The notes under the pieces were generated by a model that did not search any database, had not been told where the DNA came from, and saw nothing but the letters and a program-made list of their open reading frames with translations. Made by a program: the position numbers and the translations under genes. From contig NZ_WUMK01000001.1 in assembly GCF_009827055.1 (NCBI RefSeq), forward strand, positions 682,001-746,000: a DNA stretch of 64,000 nucleotides. Direction: 5' to 3'. The DNA comes from Shinella kummerowiae. Its GTDB lineage: Bacteria; Pseudomonadota; Alphaproteobacteria; Rhizobiales; Rhizobiaceae. Numbering within the stretch: position 1 is the first letter of the stretch; each line of letters opens with the position of its first letter. Of this stretch, positions 20,953-29,636 are shown in pieces.

Positions 20953-22418
20953 CATTGTTGGGCAGCAAGGGTCTCGCCCAGATGCTTGATCAGCTGCATG
21001 TCCTCGACAAAGAGGGCGTGCTGACGTTTGCGCGCGGCTTCATCCGGCAGGCGCAGCAGATAGGAAGGGTGGATGGTCGGGTAGAGCACGATGTTGCGCT
21101 CCATGGTGATCGGCTTGCCGCGGAGCTGGCTGAGCGGTTTCTGTTCCCCGCTCAGCGCGAAGACGGCAGTGGCACCGAGCGCCACGATCAGGCGCGGCTT
21201 GACGAGTTCGACTTCCTTCGCCAGCCACCAGCGGCAATGTTCGATATCTCCCCGGTCCGGCTTCTGGTGAATACGCCGCTTGCCGCGCGGCTCATATTTG
21301 AAATGTTTGACCGCATTGGTGAGATAAAGGCCGTCCCGGGCGATATCCGCCTCTTTCAGCACCGCATCGAAGACCTTGCCGGCCGGGCCGACGAACGGGC
21401 GGCCGGCCAGATCCTCCTGGTCGCCCGGCTGTTCGCCGACCATCATGACGCGTGCATCCTGCGGCCCTTCGCCGAAGACGGTCTGTGTCGCCGTGCAATG
21501 CAGCGGGCAGCGCGTGCAGTGGCGTGCCTCTTCGCGCAGCGCCGCGATCGTACCGGGGCTGACGGGAACGAGTTGCGGCTCCGCATGAGCCGCGTCCTGA
21601 AGCCGGTAATGGAACAGCGGCGGGTCGCTGGCCGCCCGTTCTGCCATGGCCCGCACATTGGCCTCGGCATTGGCGATCATCTCTGGAATGAGGTCGGCCT
21701 CCGGCAGGTTGCGCCAGTATTTCTTCGGCATTTCTGTCTGCATGGCCTTCAACTTCAGCCGTGCGGGGTTGAATATGCTCGAATAATAGGTGCGCCAGAG
21801 TTCATCCGTCGGGTCGCCGTGGCCGGGGTTTTCGGCGGGCCGCACATCGAAGATCAGGCTCTCGCCATCCCAGCTTGCCGTCCCCATGGGCGTGGCGATA
21901 ATCCAGTCCATGTCGGCAAAGCGCCGGCGGAAGAAGGGCGCGGTGCGGGCGACGATGAAATGCGTTGGCTCGAACCAGGCAAAGAACCGGCGCCGCCCCT
22001 CCGCCACACCGGCGATTTCCTTGAAACGCACGAAGGCCGTCATCTTGTGGCTGTCGCGGTGAACGTTCTTGGCGAGGAGCCGCGCCCAGGCCACGTCCTT
22101 GTCGGCCGCCAGCTCCAGCAGGCGACGGTCCGATTGCAGGCGCCACAGCAGGCGATAGAGCAGATGATACCGACCCGGCTCCGTATGGCAGACCACGGCT
22201 TCGGCCAGCGGCAGGAAACCGGGCGGTACGGTGAGCGGCGGCGCGATGCCATCCGCTTTCGGCAATGGCGGCGGCACGACGGCTTCAAAGAGCTCCTCCT
22301 CCAGACCGTAGACGCGCCAATCCGCCTCGCGCGGCGAAACGCCGGCGGTCGCGAGCATACGTGCTGCATCCCGCCATTCGGAAAAATCGCCCCGGCCAAG
22401 AAGAGGGATCGTGTACAT
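20952..22418 (-). CDS. UdgX-type uracil-DNA glycosylase fused to DUF4130 domain
   Basis: A 488-residue fusion. Residues 1 to about 250 are a DUF4130 domain (for example [29 protein letters not shown]); residues about 285-488 are a UdgX-type glycosylase. The 4Fe-4S cysteines fit C301, C304, C308 and C395; the active-site motif GEQPGDQED is at 328-336; the insertion loop KRRIHQ at 380-385 carries the His384 equivalent to the UdgX His that bonds covalently to uracil-containing [12 protein letters not shown] is the leucine-loop region. Its ATG overlaps the TGA of the upstream radical SAM gene (TGATG), so the two are translationally coupled. Known UdgX binds uracil-DNA suicidally; the DUF4130 role is unknown. 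Confidence 0.93.
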   Translation of the reverse strand: MYTIPLLGRGDFSEWRDAARMLATAGVSPREADWRVYGLEEELFEAVVPPPLPKADGIAPPLTVPPGFLPLAEAVVCHTEPGRYHLLYRLLWRLQSDRRLLELAADKDVAWARLLAKNVHRDSHKMTAFVRFKEIAGVAEGRRRFFAWFEPTHFIVARTAPFFRRRFADMDWIIATPMGTASWDGESLIFDVRPAENPGHGDPTDELWRTYYSSIFNPARLKLKAMQTEMPKKYWRNLPEADLIPEMIANAEANVRAMAERAASDPPLFHYRLQDAAHAEPQLVPVSPGTIAALREEARHCTRCPLHCTATQTVFGEGPQDARVMMVGEQPGDQEDLAGRPFVGPAGKVFDAVLKEADIARDGLYLTNAVKHFKYEPRGKRRIHQKPDRGDIEHCRWWLAKEVELVKPRLIVALGATAVFALSGEQKPLSQLRGKPITMERNIVLYPTIHPSYLLRLPDEAARKRQHALFVEDMQLIKHLGETLAAQQ

Positions 22419-23647
22419 CAGAGCAGGGAAAGCTGTTCCGGCTTGCGGGCGAACAGCGTCTTCAGATCCGCGCGATCGGCAAGCCGCCGCGGCGTCCAGC
22501 CATCCGCCTCGATGAAGGCACGCACCTTGCGCAGCGATACGCCGAGCCGGGCGAGATCCTCCAACCGCAGACGACGGAACCGGCGGCTGGAGACAATGGC
22601 ATCGACCGTCTTGGTGCCAAGGCCCGGAACGCGCAGCAGCGTCTCCCGCTCCGCGCGATTGACATCCACGGGAAAGGCGTGCCGGTTTGCCAGCGCCCAG
22701 GCAAGTTTCGGATCCATGTCGAGATCCAGCATGCCGCCGGTCGATGCGGTGATTTCGTCCACGCCGAAGCCGTAGAACCGATAAAGCCAGTCCGCCTGAT
22801 AAAGACGATGCTCGCGCACCAGCGGCGGTTTGATCAGCGGCAGAATGCGGGACGCATCCGGAATGGGACTGAAGGCCGAATAATAGACGCGCTTCAGTCC
22901 ATAGCTGCCATAGAGCCGCGCACTGGTCTTCAGAATGGTCGCATCGTCCGCACCATCGGCGCCAACAATCATCTGTGTGCTCTGCCCGCCCGGCACGAAG
23001 CGCTTGCGCTTTTTCGTCTGCAAGGTCGGATCGTCGGCCGCCTCAATCTTCCGGCGCAGGTCCCCCATGGCGCGGCGAATGCCCGACGGCCGCTTTTCCG
23101 GCGCGAACCGGCTGATGCCCGCATCCGTCGGCAATTCGATGTTGAGCGAGAGGCGATCGGCGTAAAGCCCCGCCTCCTCTATCAGTTCCGGTGCCGCATC
23201 GGGAATGGACTTCAGATGGATATAGCCACGAAAGCCGTGGGTGGTGCGCAGCTCCCGCGCCACGCGCACCATCTCGCCCATCGTGTGGTCCGGCGAGCGG
23301 ATAATGCCGGAAGACAGGAACAGCCCCTCGATATAGTTGCGCCGGTAGAATTCCAGCATCAGCCAAACCACCTCCTCCGGCGTGAACCGGGCGCGCTCCA
23401 CATTGCTGGAGGAGCGGTTGATGCAATAGGCGCAATCGAAGATGCAGAAGTTGGTGAGCAGGATCTTCAGGAGCGAAATGCATCGCCCATCCGGCGCATA
23501 GGCGTGGCAGATACCGGCCCCTTCCGTCGAGCCGAGTCCGCCGGACGTTACGGAATCACGCTTTACCGTTCCGCTTGACGCGCAGGAGGCATCGTATTTG
23601 GCGGCATCCGACAGGACGGCCAAGCGTTGCTGGAGCGATTTCTTCAT
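22418..23647 (-). CDS. Radical SAM protein, putative DNA modification/repair (UDG-linked)
   Basis: A 409-residue radical S-adenosylmethionine enzyme. The iron-sulfur motif is C-x3-C-x2-C in NFCIFDCAYC (Cys68, Cys72, Cys75), followed by a TIM-barrel core (LFLSSGIIRSPDHTMGEM, HLKSIPDA, SLNIELP). Residues about 339-356 (RVPGLGTKTVDAIVSS) are a helix-hairpin-helix DNA-binding motif. The family is known only by its strict pairing with the downstream UDG/DUF4130 protein and is annotated as putative DNA modification/repair; the reaction is unknown to me. It is the first gene of the operon and has an SOS box just upstream of its start. No ribosome-binding site is visible, consistent with a very short leader. 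Confidence 0.93.
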   Translation of the reverse strand: MKKSLQQRLAVLSDAAKYDASCASSGTVKRDSVTSGGLGSTEGAGICHAYAPDGRCISLLKILLTNFCIFDCAYCINRSSSNVERARFTPEEVVWLMLEFYRRNYIEGLFLSSGIIRSPDHTMGEMVRVARELRTTHGFRGYIHLKSIPDAAPELIEEAGLYADRLSLNIELPTDAGISRFAPEKRPSGIRRAMGDLRRKIEAADDPTLQTKKRKRFVPGGQSTQMIVGADGADDATILKTSARLYGSYGLKRVYYSAFSPIPDASRILPLIKPPLVREHRLYQADWLYRFYGFGVDEITASTGGMLDLDMDPKLAWALANRHAFPVDVNRAERETLLRVPGLGTKTVDAIVSSRRFRRLRLEDLARLGVSLRKVRAFIEADGWTPRRLADRADLKTLFARKPEQLSLL

Positions 23648-23653
23648 ATTTGT

Positions 23654-23668
23654 TCACTATATGTTCTT
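23654..23668 (-). promoter_or_regulatory. LexA operator (SOS box) of the radical SAM-udgX operon
   Basis: The plus strand reads GTTCACTATATGTTC, a perfect match to the alphaproteobacterial LexA direct repeat GTTC-N7-GTTC. It ends 7 bases upstream of the radical SAM start codon and overlaps a likely -10 (TATAGT on the minus strand, 23658-23663), so LexA binding would block transcription until DNA damage. Confidence 0.85.
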
Positions 23669-23684
23669 CATCGCTTGGTCAACG
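23658..23684 (-). promoter_or_regulatory. Probable promoter of the SOS operon
   Basis: On the minus strand TTGACC (23679-23684) is followed after 15 bases by TATAGT (23658-23663). Transcription would start within about 3 bases of the ATG, giving a leaderless or nearly leaderless message, which fits the missing Shine-Dalgarno sequence. The spacer is shorter than ideal. Confidence 0.55.
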
Positions 23685-23706
23685 AAAATGATGTTTTGCC
23701 GGCAGC

Positions 23707-24672
23707 TTAATAGCCGCCGACAATGGGAAGCACTTCACCCGTGATGTAACTGGAGCACTGTGGCGAGGCGAGAAAGACATAGGCGGGCGCCAGCTCTTCC
23801 GGCTGCGCGGGACGCTTCATCGGTGTATCGGCACCGAATGTCGCGACATCTTCGGCCTCCTTGTCGGACGGATTGAGCGGCGTCCAGACCGGCCCCGGCG
23901 CCACCGCGTTGACGCGGATGCCGCGTGGCACAAGCTGGCCCGCCAGCGAGCGCGTGAAGGCGTGGATGCCGCCCTTGGTCATCGAATAGTCGAGCAGCGC
24001 CTTCGAGCCCTCCAGACCGGTGACCGACCCGGTATTGATGATCGCCGATCCAGGCTTCATATGCGGCACCGCCGCCTGCGCCATGAAGAAATAGCCGTAG
24101 AGATTGGTCTTCAGCGTCTCGTCGAAATGTTCTTCCGAGAGATCGAGAATGTCCTTGGCATGGACTTGAAAGGCGGCGTTGTTGACGAGGATATCGAGCC
24201 TGCCCAGATCCTGCACCGTGCACGCGACCATCCGCTGGCAAAAAGCCTTGTCCTTGACATCACCGGCAAAGGCGATGCAGCGCCGGCCCTCCGCTTCCAC
24301 CGCGGCGATCGTGTCCCTGGCGTCCTGCCCTTCGGCCAGATGGGCGATGGCCACATCCGCGCCCTCTCGGGCGAAAAGCACCGCCACCGCCCGGCCGATG
24401 CCGGAATCGCCGCCGGTGATGAGCGCCACCTTGCCCTTCAGCTTTTCCGAGCCCGTGTAGAACGGGGCGTCGTACATCGGCGACGGGTCCAGCTTGGCCT
24501 CGCTGCCCGGCTTCGGCTGGTGCTGCCTGGGGAACGGCGGCACCGGATAGAGACGCGCCCCGGCCTGCATGGCCTTCGGCTTTTCGCCCGCGTCCTTGCG
24601 ATCGGCCTCGGCCACCTCGGCCTGAATGTCGCGCTGTTTCGCCGCCGTGCGGGCGGATTGGCTGCGGGTCAT
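23707..24672 (-). CDS. Short-chain dehydrogenase (YghA/GSP39-type)
   Basis: A 321-residue SDR oxidoreductase. The NAD(P) motif GGDSGIGRAVA is at about residue 88, the NNAA motif follows in DILVNNAAFQ, and the catalytic Ser-Tyr-Lys are in NTGSVTG and DYSMTKGG. The extended hydrophilic N-terminus with PPFPRQHQPKPGSEAKLDP is typical of the YghA/general stress protein 39 subgroup. GAGGAGA precedes the ATG at 24670-24672. It ends a three-gene operon with two small unknown proteins (10-base gaps), a setting seen with osmotic or envelope stress genes. Substrate unknown. Confidence 0.92.
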   Translation of the reverse strand: MTRSQSARTAAKQRDIQAEVAEADRKDAGEKPKAMQAGARLYPVPPFPRQHQPKPGSEAKLDPSPMYDAPFYTGSEKLKGKVALITGGDSGIGRAVAVLFAREGADVAIAHLAEGQDARDTIAAVEAEGRRCIAFAGDVKDKAFCQRMVACTVQDLGRLDILVNNAAFQVHAKDILDLSEEHFDETLKTNLYGYFFMAQAAVPHMKPGSAIINTGSVTGLEGSKALLDYSMTKGGIHAFTRSLAGQLVPRGIRVNAVAPGPVWTPLNPSDKEAEDVATFGADTPMKRPAQPEELAPAYVFLASPQCSSYITGEVLPIVGGY

Positions 24673-24682
24673 GGCGATCTCC

Positions 24683-25396
24683 TCAAAGCTCGGAGGGGCG
24701 GATATTGTCGACGCGGACCGTGCCGGCAACGACCCCACGCGGCCCCTCGATGGGATAGGCCGGGTCGGCCTCGTCGACGACCGTGTAGAGTTTCTCGTTG
24801 CGGAACGCACTCGACGAGGTCGTGGAATTGCCATCGCCGGGAAGCGCGTCGATCTCGAGATAGTCGAGTTCGGCTTCCGCCGCCACGACGCGGGCGTCGC
24901 CGCTCGAGCGTGCCAGTACCACCACCTCGCCCTGGTTCGGCGCGAGGTGCCAATTCGTATCCGTCGGCGAAGCGATCGGGACAAGGCGGTAGAGCTTGAG
25001 CTGCTCGACGTCGGAGTAGTCGGCGACCGGCCCCTCCATGTCCTGTCGCGGCGCCGTCTCGTCGAACCCGACCGACCAGTCGCGGGCAGACGCCTCGGTG
25101 CCGGTAAGGACGCGCGGCTTGGCACTCGAAATGCCGTCATTCGTCCGCCCGGCCTGGGAAACCGCAAACTGCGGCACGGCGTCGGCATGAATGACCTTCT
25201 CGCGGCCGGTTTCGGCCGAAACGACACTGTCGGCACCCGGCACGGAGCGCGGCGCGACCGGAACGGCCTGCTCGTCCTTCTCCTGATAGCCCGCCGGCGA
25301 GGCCTCGCGCCGCCCCTCGTCGTGCATCGCCTGATTGCCCGACACTTCGCCGGCAAGCTGCTTGAAATACCCGGAAATCGTGTGCATCACACCCAT
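24683..25396 (-). CDS. Hypothetical protein, stress-operon type
   Basis: A 237-residue hydrophilic protein I do not recognise. The N-terminus (HTISGYFKQLAGEVSGNQAMHDEGRRE) looks like an amphipathic helix reminiscent of CsbD-like proteins, while the rest is rich in charged residues and Ala/Gly, with a C-terminal repeat-like region (LYRLVPIASPTDTNW, VVVLARSSGDARVVAAEAELDYLEIDALPG). No signal peptide or membrane span. It lies between a small 87-residue gene and the dehydrogenase, 10 bases from each, clearly one transcript. The ATG at 25394-25396 has AGGAC upstream. Confidence 0.75.
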   Translation of the reverse strand: MGVMHTISGYFKQLAGEVSGNQAMHDEGRREASPAGYQEKDEQAVPVAPRSVPGADSVVSAETGREKVIHADAVPQFAVSQAGRTNDGISSAKPRVLTGTEASARDWSVGFDETAPRQDMEGPVADYSDVEQLKLYRLVPIASPTDTNWHLAPNQGEVVVLARSSGDARVVAAEAELDYLEIDALPGDGNSTTSSSAFRNEKLYTVVDEADPAYPIEGPRGVVAGTVRVDNIRPSEL

Positions 25397-25406
25397 GGTC
25401 CTGTCC

Positions 25407-25670
25407 TCATAGCTTGGTTTCAAGGCGCGCCATTGCCGCCTTGAGGATCGCTCGAATCTCGTCATCGGCGATCTGCTGGGCGGCAAACGCGGCGTCGGGC
25501 TCGATGCCCGGATCTTCTTCGTGGTCGGCAACAGTTTCGTTTTCACGCGCCATGGCGAGAAGCGTCGCGCGCGCCTCGGGGATTGTCGCCACCACCGAAA
25601 TCAGTTCGACGAGCAGGCGCCGATGGGCATTGGCCCTGCCTTCCAGATGAATCGAATTGCCGATTGTCAT
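25407..25670 (-). CDS. Small hypothetical protein, first gene of the stress operon
   Basis: An 87-residue soluble helical protein with an acidic centre (ENETVADHEEDPGIEPDAAF). A strong GGGAGG lies five bases before its ATG at 25668-25670, which supports it as a real gene. It leads the operon with the 237-residue protein and the SDR and is divergent from greA. I recognise no family. Confidence 0.7.
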   Translation of the reverse strand: MTIGNSIHLEGRANAHRRLLVELISVVATIPEARATLLAMARENETVADHEEDPGIEPDAAFAAQQIADDEIRAILKAAMARLETKL

Positions 25671-25783
25671 GCACGCCTCCCGCGATCTTCAACTAACGAC
25701 AGCACCAGGTGATTGTTCCTGAACCATTGTGGGCGGATGCTGCCCTGCGGCGAAAAAACTGGCTTTCGGCCGACGCAATCTGC

Positions 25784-25848
25784 TATAAGGATCGTTCAAA
25801 TGCTTTCGACGGTTCCGGGGAATCTTCTCCGGAGACCGTTTTCTTTTG
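25784..25848 (+). promoter_or_regulatory. greA leader with intrinsic terminator (attenuator-like)
   Basis: A -10 TATAAG sits at 25784-25789. About 13 bases beyond its expected start a hairpin begins: ACGGT TCCGG (25809-25818) pairs with CCGGA ... ACCGT (25829-25839, one bulged G), followed by a T-rich tail to 25847. This is a full intrinsic terminator inside the greA leader, about 50 bases before the start codon. Confidence 0.6.
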
Positions 25849-25898
25849 CGTTCGCGCGGGCGGGAGTTCGCGCGGCGCGGGCTGAAGGACGGGATAAA

Positions 25899-26375
25899 AT
25901 GGTTGAAAAGGTACCGATGACTCACGGCGGTTTCGTCAAGCTGCAGGAAGAACTGCGCTGGCGTCAGCAGGAAGAGCGTCCGCGAATCATTGAGGCGATT
26001 GCCGAAGCACGCGCCCATGGCGACCTGTCGGAAAACGCCGAGTATCACGCCGCCAAGGAAGCCCAGAGCCACAATGAAGGCCGCATCGGCGAACTTGAAG
26101 ACTTTGTCACCCGCGCGGAGGTCATTGATCTCTCCAAGATGTCCGGCACGACGATCAAGTTCGGCGCCAAGGTCAAGCTCATCGACGAGGACACCGAAGA
26201 AGAGAAGGTCTATCAGATCGTCGGCGACCAGGAAGCCGACGTGAAGCAGGGCCGTATTTCCATCTCCTCCCCCATCGCCCGCGCGCTGATCGGCAAGGAA
26301 GTCGGTGAATCGATCGAAGTGAACGCGCCCGGCGGCTCCAAGGCCTACGAAATCCTCGCCATCACCTGGGGGTGA
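25899..26375 (+). CDS. greA: Transcription elongation factor GreA
   Basis: GreA rescues backtracked RNA polymerase by stimulating transcript cleavage through its secondary channel. The 158-residue protein has the N-terminal coiled coil ([40 protein letters not shown]) with the acidic tip residues in GDLSENAEY, and the C-terminal FKBP-like globular domain ending [17 protein letters not shown]. The length equals the family standard when starting at the ATG at 25899. It is the left border of the lps-type glycosyltransferase locus and has a terminator-like hairpin in its leader. Confidence 0.97.
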   Translation: MVEKVPMTHGGFVKLQEELRWRQQEERPRIIEAIAEARAHGDLSENAEYHAAKEAQSHNEGRIGELEDFVTRAEVIDLSKMSGTTIKFGAKVKLIDEDTEEEKVYQIVGDQEADVKQGRISISSPIARALIGKEVGESIEVNAPGGSKAYEILAITWG

Positions 26376-26456
26376 TCGCGAGCGGCCGCTCGAGGGAGAA
26401 CCGCTATTCTGTCCGAAAAAGACAATAGTCAGACCGATGGCGGTCACGCCGCCATC

Positions 26457-27494
26457 GTGGTCAAGGTCATGGGCCCGATCAACCGGGCGCATGGCATAAG
26501 CCCGCTCGCCCGGCAGCTTTCGTCCGGTTTTGCGCAGCGCCACGGCGTAACCTTCACCTTCGATCCGGATGCGCGCGACTACGACTGGCTGGCGGTCTAC
26601 GAGAACATGCCACCGGCAGGCGGCGAACGTCGCCCGATGCGGGTGGAGAACCTCGCCTGCGCGCCGCAAAACACCATCCTCTTCACGACGGAACCCTCCG
26701 GCATCAAGATCTACAGCCGCGCCTATACGCGGCAGTTCGGCCACGTGGTGACGAGCCAGGAGCCCTTTGCATTGCGCCATCCCGGCCGGATCTACAGCCA
26801 GGCGGGGCTGCGCTGGTTTTACGGCAACGGCAGCCAGCACCTGATGACAGCGGATGAAATTGCCGGGCACTTTCCGGAAAAGACGAAAGTCATCGGCACC
26901 GTCTGCTCGACCAAGCGGCAGGGCCACACCCTACACCGGCTGCGGTACGACTTCACGCAGGCGATGGCCGCGCGCATGCCCGACCTCGATGTTTTCGGCC
27001 GCGGCCACCGGCCGGTCGACGACAAGGCTGAATCGATCGATCCCTATAAGTACCATCTGGCGATCGAGAACCATCTCGCACCGCATCATTTCACCGAAAA
27101 GCTCGCCGACCCCTTCCTCGGCCTGTCGCTGCCCTTCTATTTCGGCGCGCCGAATGCCGCCGACTATTTCCCGGTCGACAGTTTTATCGCCATCGACATC
27201 CGCAAGCCGGGCGAGGCGTTCGCCATCATGCGCGCGGCGATCGACAACGGCGAATACGAGAAGCGCCTGCCCGCCATTATCGAAGCGCGCCGCCGCGTGC
27301 TGGAAGACCACAATATCCTTACGCTGATTGCCAACGCCGTAGCCAAAAACGGCACGGCAGCGCGCGGCAATGGCGCGGCCGTCCTGAAGAGCCAGCGCGC
27401 ATCCCGCAAGGGCCATCCGCTGTTGACCGCAGGCGATTTTGTCTTCCGCGAGGCGCTCCATTTGAAGAACCGCATCGCCGGCCTGCTGGCATAA
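26457..27494 (+). CDS. Family 10 glycosyltransferase, alpha-1,3-fucosyltransferase type
   Basis: A protein of about 345 residues with the GT10 fucosyltransferase motif YKYHLAIEN followed by FTEKLADPFLGLSLPFYFG, which binds GDP-fucose. Directly downstream lie gmd and fcl, which make GDP-L-fucose, so fucosylation of a lipopolysaccharide or similar glycan is the natural inference. The start is odd: the frame is open back to the in-frame greA stop at 26373-26375 with no ATG. A GTG at 26457 was chosen for lack of better; GGGAG at 26394-26398 is spaced for the codons ATT or CTG at 26406-26411, so a non-canonical start giving about 16 extra residues is possible. Confidence 0.88.
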   Translation: MVKVMGPINRAHGISPLARQLSSGFAQRHGVTFTFDPDARDYDWLAVYENMPPAGGERRPMRVENLACAPQNTILFTTEPSGIKIYSRAYTRQFGHVVTSQEPFALRHPGRIYSQAGLRWFYGNGSQHLMTADEIAGHFPEKTKVIGTVCSTKRQGHTLHRLRYDFTQAMAARMPDLDVFGRGHRPVDDKAESIDPYKYHLAIENHLAPHHFTEKLADPFLGLSLPFYFGAPNAADYFPVDSFIAIDIRKPGEAFAIMRAAIDNGEYEKRLPAIIEARRRVLEDHNILTLIANAVAKNGTAARGNGAAVLKSQRASRKGHPLLTAGDFVFREALHLKNRIAGLLA

Positions 27495-27576
27495 TAAGAT
27501 CGGCCGCCCGGATTCGGCGGTTGATCACCCGGGCGTTCGGGTTTAAGCCGCTTGCACTTTTACCTGGAGAACAAAC

Positions 27577-28647
27577 TTGTCCAAGAAACCGGTGGCTTTG
27601 ATTACGGGCGTAACGGGTCAGGATGGCGCCTATCTCGCGCAATTGCTGCTCGACAAGGGTTATGTCGTGCACGGCATCAAGCGCCGCTCCTCCTCGTTCA
27701 ATACCGGGCGCATCGAGCATATCTATGAAGATCCGCACGAGCCCGATCCGCAGTTCTTCCTGCATTACGGCGATATGACGGACGCGACGAACCTCGTGCG
27801 CATCGTCCAGCAGACCCAGCCCGACGAGATCTACAACCTCGCCGCCCAGAGCCATGTGCAGGTCAGCTTCGAGACGCCGGAATACACCGCCAACGCAGAC
27901 GCGATCGGCACGCTGCGCATGCTGGAAGCAATCCGCATCCTGGGGCTGGAGAAAAAGACGCGCTTCTACCAGGCCTCCACATCCGAACTCTACGGCAAGG
28001 CGCAGGACGTTCCGCAGAGCGAGACGACGCCGTTCTATCCGCGCTCGCCTTATGCGGCGGCAAAACTCTACGCCTACTGGATCGTCGTGAACTACCGCGA
28101 GGCCTATGGCCTGCACGCCTCGAACGGCATCCTGTTCAACCATGAAAGCCCGCTGCGCGGCGAAACCTTCGTGACGCGAAAAATCACCCGCGCCGTCGCC
28201 GCCATCAAGCTCGGCCAGCAGGATCAGCTCTTCCTCGGCAATCTCGATGCCAAGCGCGACTGGGGCCATGCCAAGGAATATGTCCGTGGCATGTGGCTGA
28301 TGCTGCAACAGCCGCAAGGCGATGACTACGTGCTGGCAACCGGCACCACGACCACCGTGCGCCAGTTCGCCGAATGGTGTTTTGCCGAACTGGGCATGAC
28401 CATCCGCTGGGAGGGCCAGGGCATCGACGAGAAGGGTTTTGACGCGGTAACCGGCAAATGCCTGATCAGCATCGACCCGCGCTACTTCCGCCCGACGGAG
28501 GTCGACCTTCTGCTCGGCGATCCCAAAAAGGCCGAGACGGTGCTCGGCTGGCGCCACGAGACGAGCGCGCATGAACTTGCCCGCGAGATGGTTCGCGAGG
28601 ATCTGAAGCTCATGCAGAAAGAGTTTTCGAACAAGGGCACGCTCTGA
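27577..28647 (+). CDS. gmd: GDP-mannose 4,6-dehydratase
   Basis: Gmd converts GDP-mannose to GDP-4-keto-6-deoxymannose, the first step to GDP-L-fucose. The 356-residue protein has the NAD(P) motif [18 protein letters not shown] at the start, the Gmd signature [17 protein letters not shown] in the middle, and the catalytic Ser-Tyr-Lys in the [12 protein letters not shown] region. It begins with TTG preceded by TGGAGAAC, a good ribosome-binding site. fcl follows directly with its ATG adjoining the TGA, so both are in one transcript. Confidence 0.96.
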   Translation: MSKKPVALITGVTGQDGAYLAQLLLDKGYVVHGIKRRSSSFNTGRIEHIYEDPHEPDPQFFLHYGDMTDATNLVRIVQQTQPDEIYNLAAQSHVQVSFETPEYTANADAIGTLRMLEAIRILGLEKKTRFYQASTSELYGKAQDVPQSETTPFYPRSPYAAAKLYAYWIVVNYREAYGLHASNGILFNHESPLRGETFVTRKITRAVAAIKLGQQDQLFLGNLDAKRDWGHAKEYVRGMWLMLQQPQGDDYVLATGTTTTVRQFAEWCFAELGMTIRWEGQGIDEKGFDAVTGKCLISIDPRYFRPTEVDLLLGDPKKAETVLGWRHETSAHELAREMVREDLKLMQKEFSNKGTL

Positions 28648-29580
28648 ATGTACGACCTCACGGGAAAACGCGTCTGGGTCGCTGGCCATCGCGGCATGGT
28701 CGGCAGCGCCGTTGCCAGGCGGCTGGAAGCGGAGAATTGCGAAATCCTCTTCGCCCAGCGCGACGCGGTCGATCTCGAAGAACGGTCCGATGTCGAGCGT
28801 TTCCTCGCAGAACACCGGCCGCACGCCGTGGTCATGGCCGCTGCCAAGGTCGGCGGCATCCTCGCCAATGATCGCAACCCGGTAGAGTTCCTCCAGCGCA
28901 ACCTGACGATGGAGCTGAACGTCATCAAATCCGCCCACGAGGCGGGTGTCGAAAAGCTGCTTTTCCTCGGCTCTAGCTGCATCTACCCGAAATTCGCGCC
29001 CCAGCCGATCAAGGAAAACGCGCTGCTCACCGGCGATCTGGAGCCGACCAACGAGTGGTATGCGATCGCCAAGATCGCCGGGATCAAGCTGTGCCAGGCC
29101 TATATGAAGCAGCACGGCGCCCGCTTCATCTCCGCCATGCCGACCAACCTCTACGGTCCGCACGACAATTTCGACCTCCAGACCAGCCACGTCGTGCCGG
29201 CGCTCATCCGCAAGGCGCATGAGGCAAAGCTTGCCGGCCTCGACCATGTGACGATCTGGGGCTCGGGCACGCCGCGCCGCGAGTTCCTGTTCAGCGACGA
29301 TTGCGCCGATGCGCTCGTCTTCATTCTGAAGAACTATGAGGACTACGAGCACATCAATGTCGGCTCGGGCGAAGACATCCCGATTCTCGACCTGATGAAA
29401 CTCATCGCAGACGTCGTCGGCTTCGAAGGCCGGATCGAGACCGATCCGTCAAAGCCGGACGGCACGCCGCGCAAGCTGATGTCGAACGAAAAGCTGGCGC
29501 GCCTGGGCTGGAAGCCGACCACAGACCTGCGCGACGGCATTTCCCGCGCCTATCAGTGGTATATCGAGAACGTGCGCTGA
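28648..29580 (+). CDS. fcl: GDP-L-fucose synthase
   Basis: Fcl epimerises and reduces GDP-4-keto-6-deoxymannose to GDP-L-fucose. The 310-residue SDR protein starts with the glycine motif VWVAGHRGMVGSAVARRL, has the catalytic YAIAKIAGIKLCQAY, and the family stretch LFLGSSCIYPKFAPQPIKE. The ATG immediately follows the gmd stop codon, so translation is likely coupled. With gmd and the upstream family 10 transferase it completes a fucosylation module. Confidence 0.96.
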   Translation: MYDLTGKRVWVAGHRGMVGSAVARRLEAENCEILFAQRDAVDLEERSDVERFLAEHRPHAVVMAAAKVGGILANDRNPVEFLQRNLTMELNVIKSAHEAGVEKLLFLGSSCIYPKFAPQPIKENALLTGDLEPTNEWYAIAKIAGIKLCQAYMKQHGARFISAMPTNLYGPHDNFDLQTSHVVPALIRKAHEAKLAGLDHVTIWGSGTPRREFLFSDDCADALVFILKNYEDYEHINVGSGEDIPILDLMKLIADVVGFEGRIETDPSKPDGTPRKLMSNEKLARLGWKPTTDLRDGISRAYQWYIENVR

Positions 29581-29636
29581 GCATTTCCAGCCAAAGCGGC
29601 ATCGCATTGGCGTCGGACAATGCGGCTAAACAAAAT

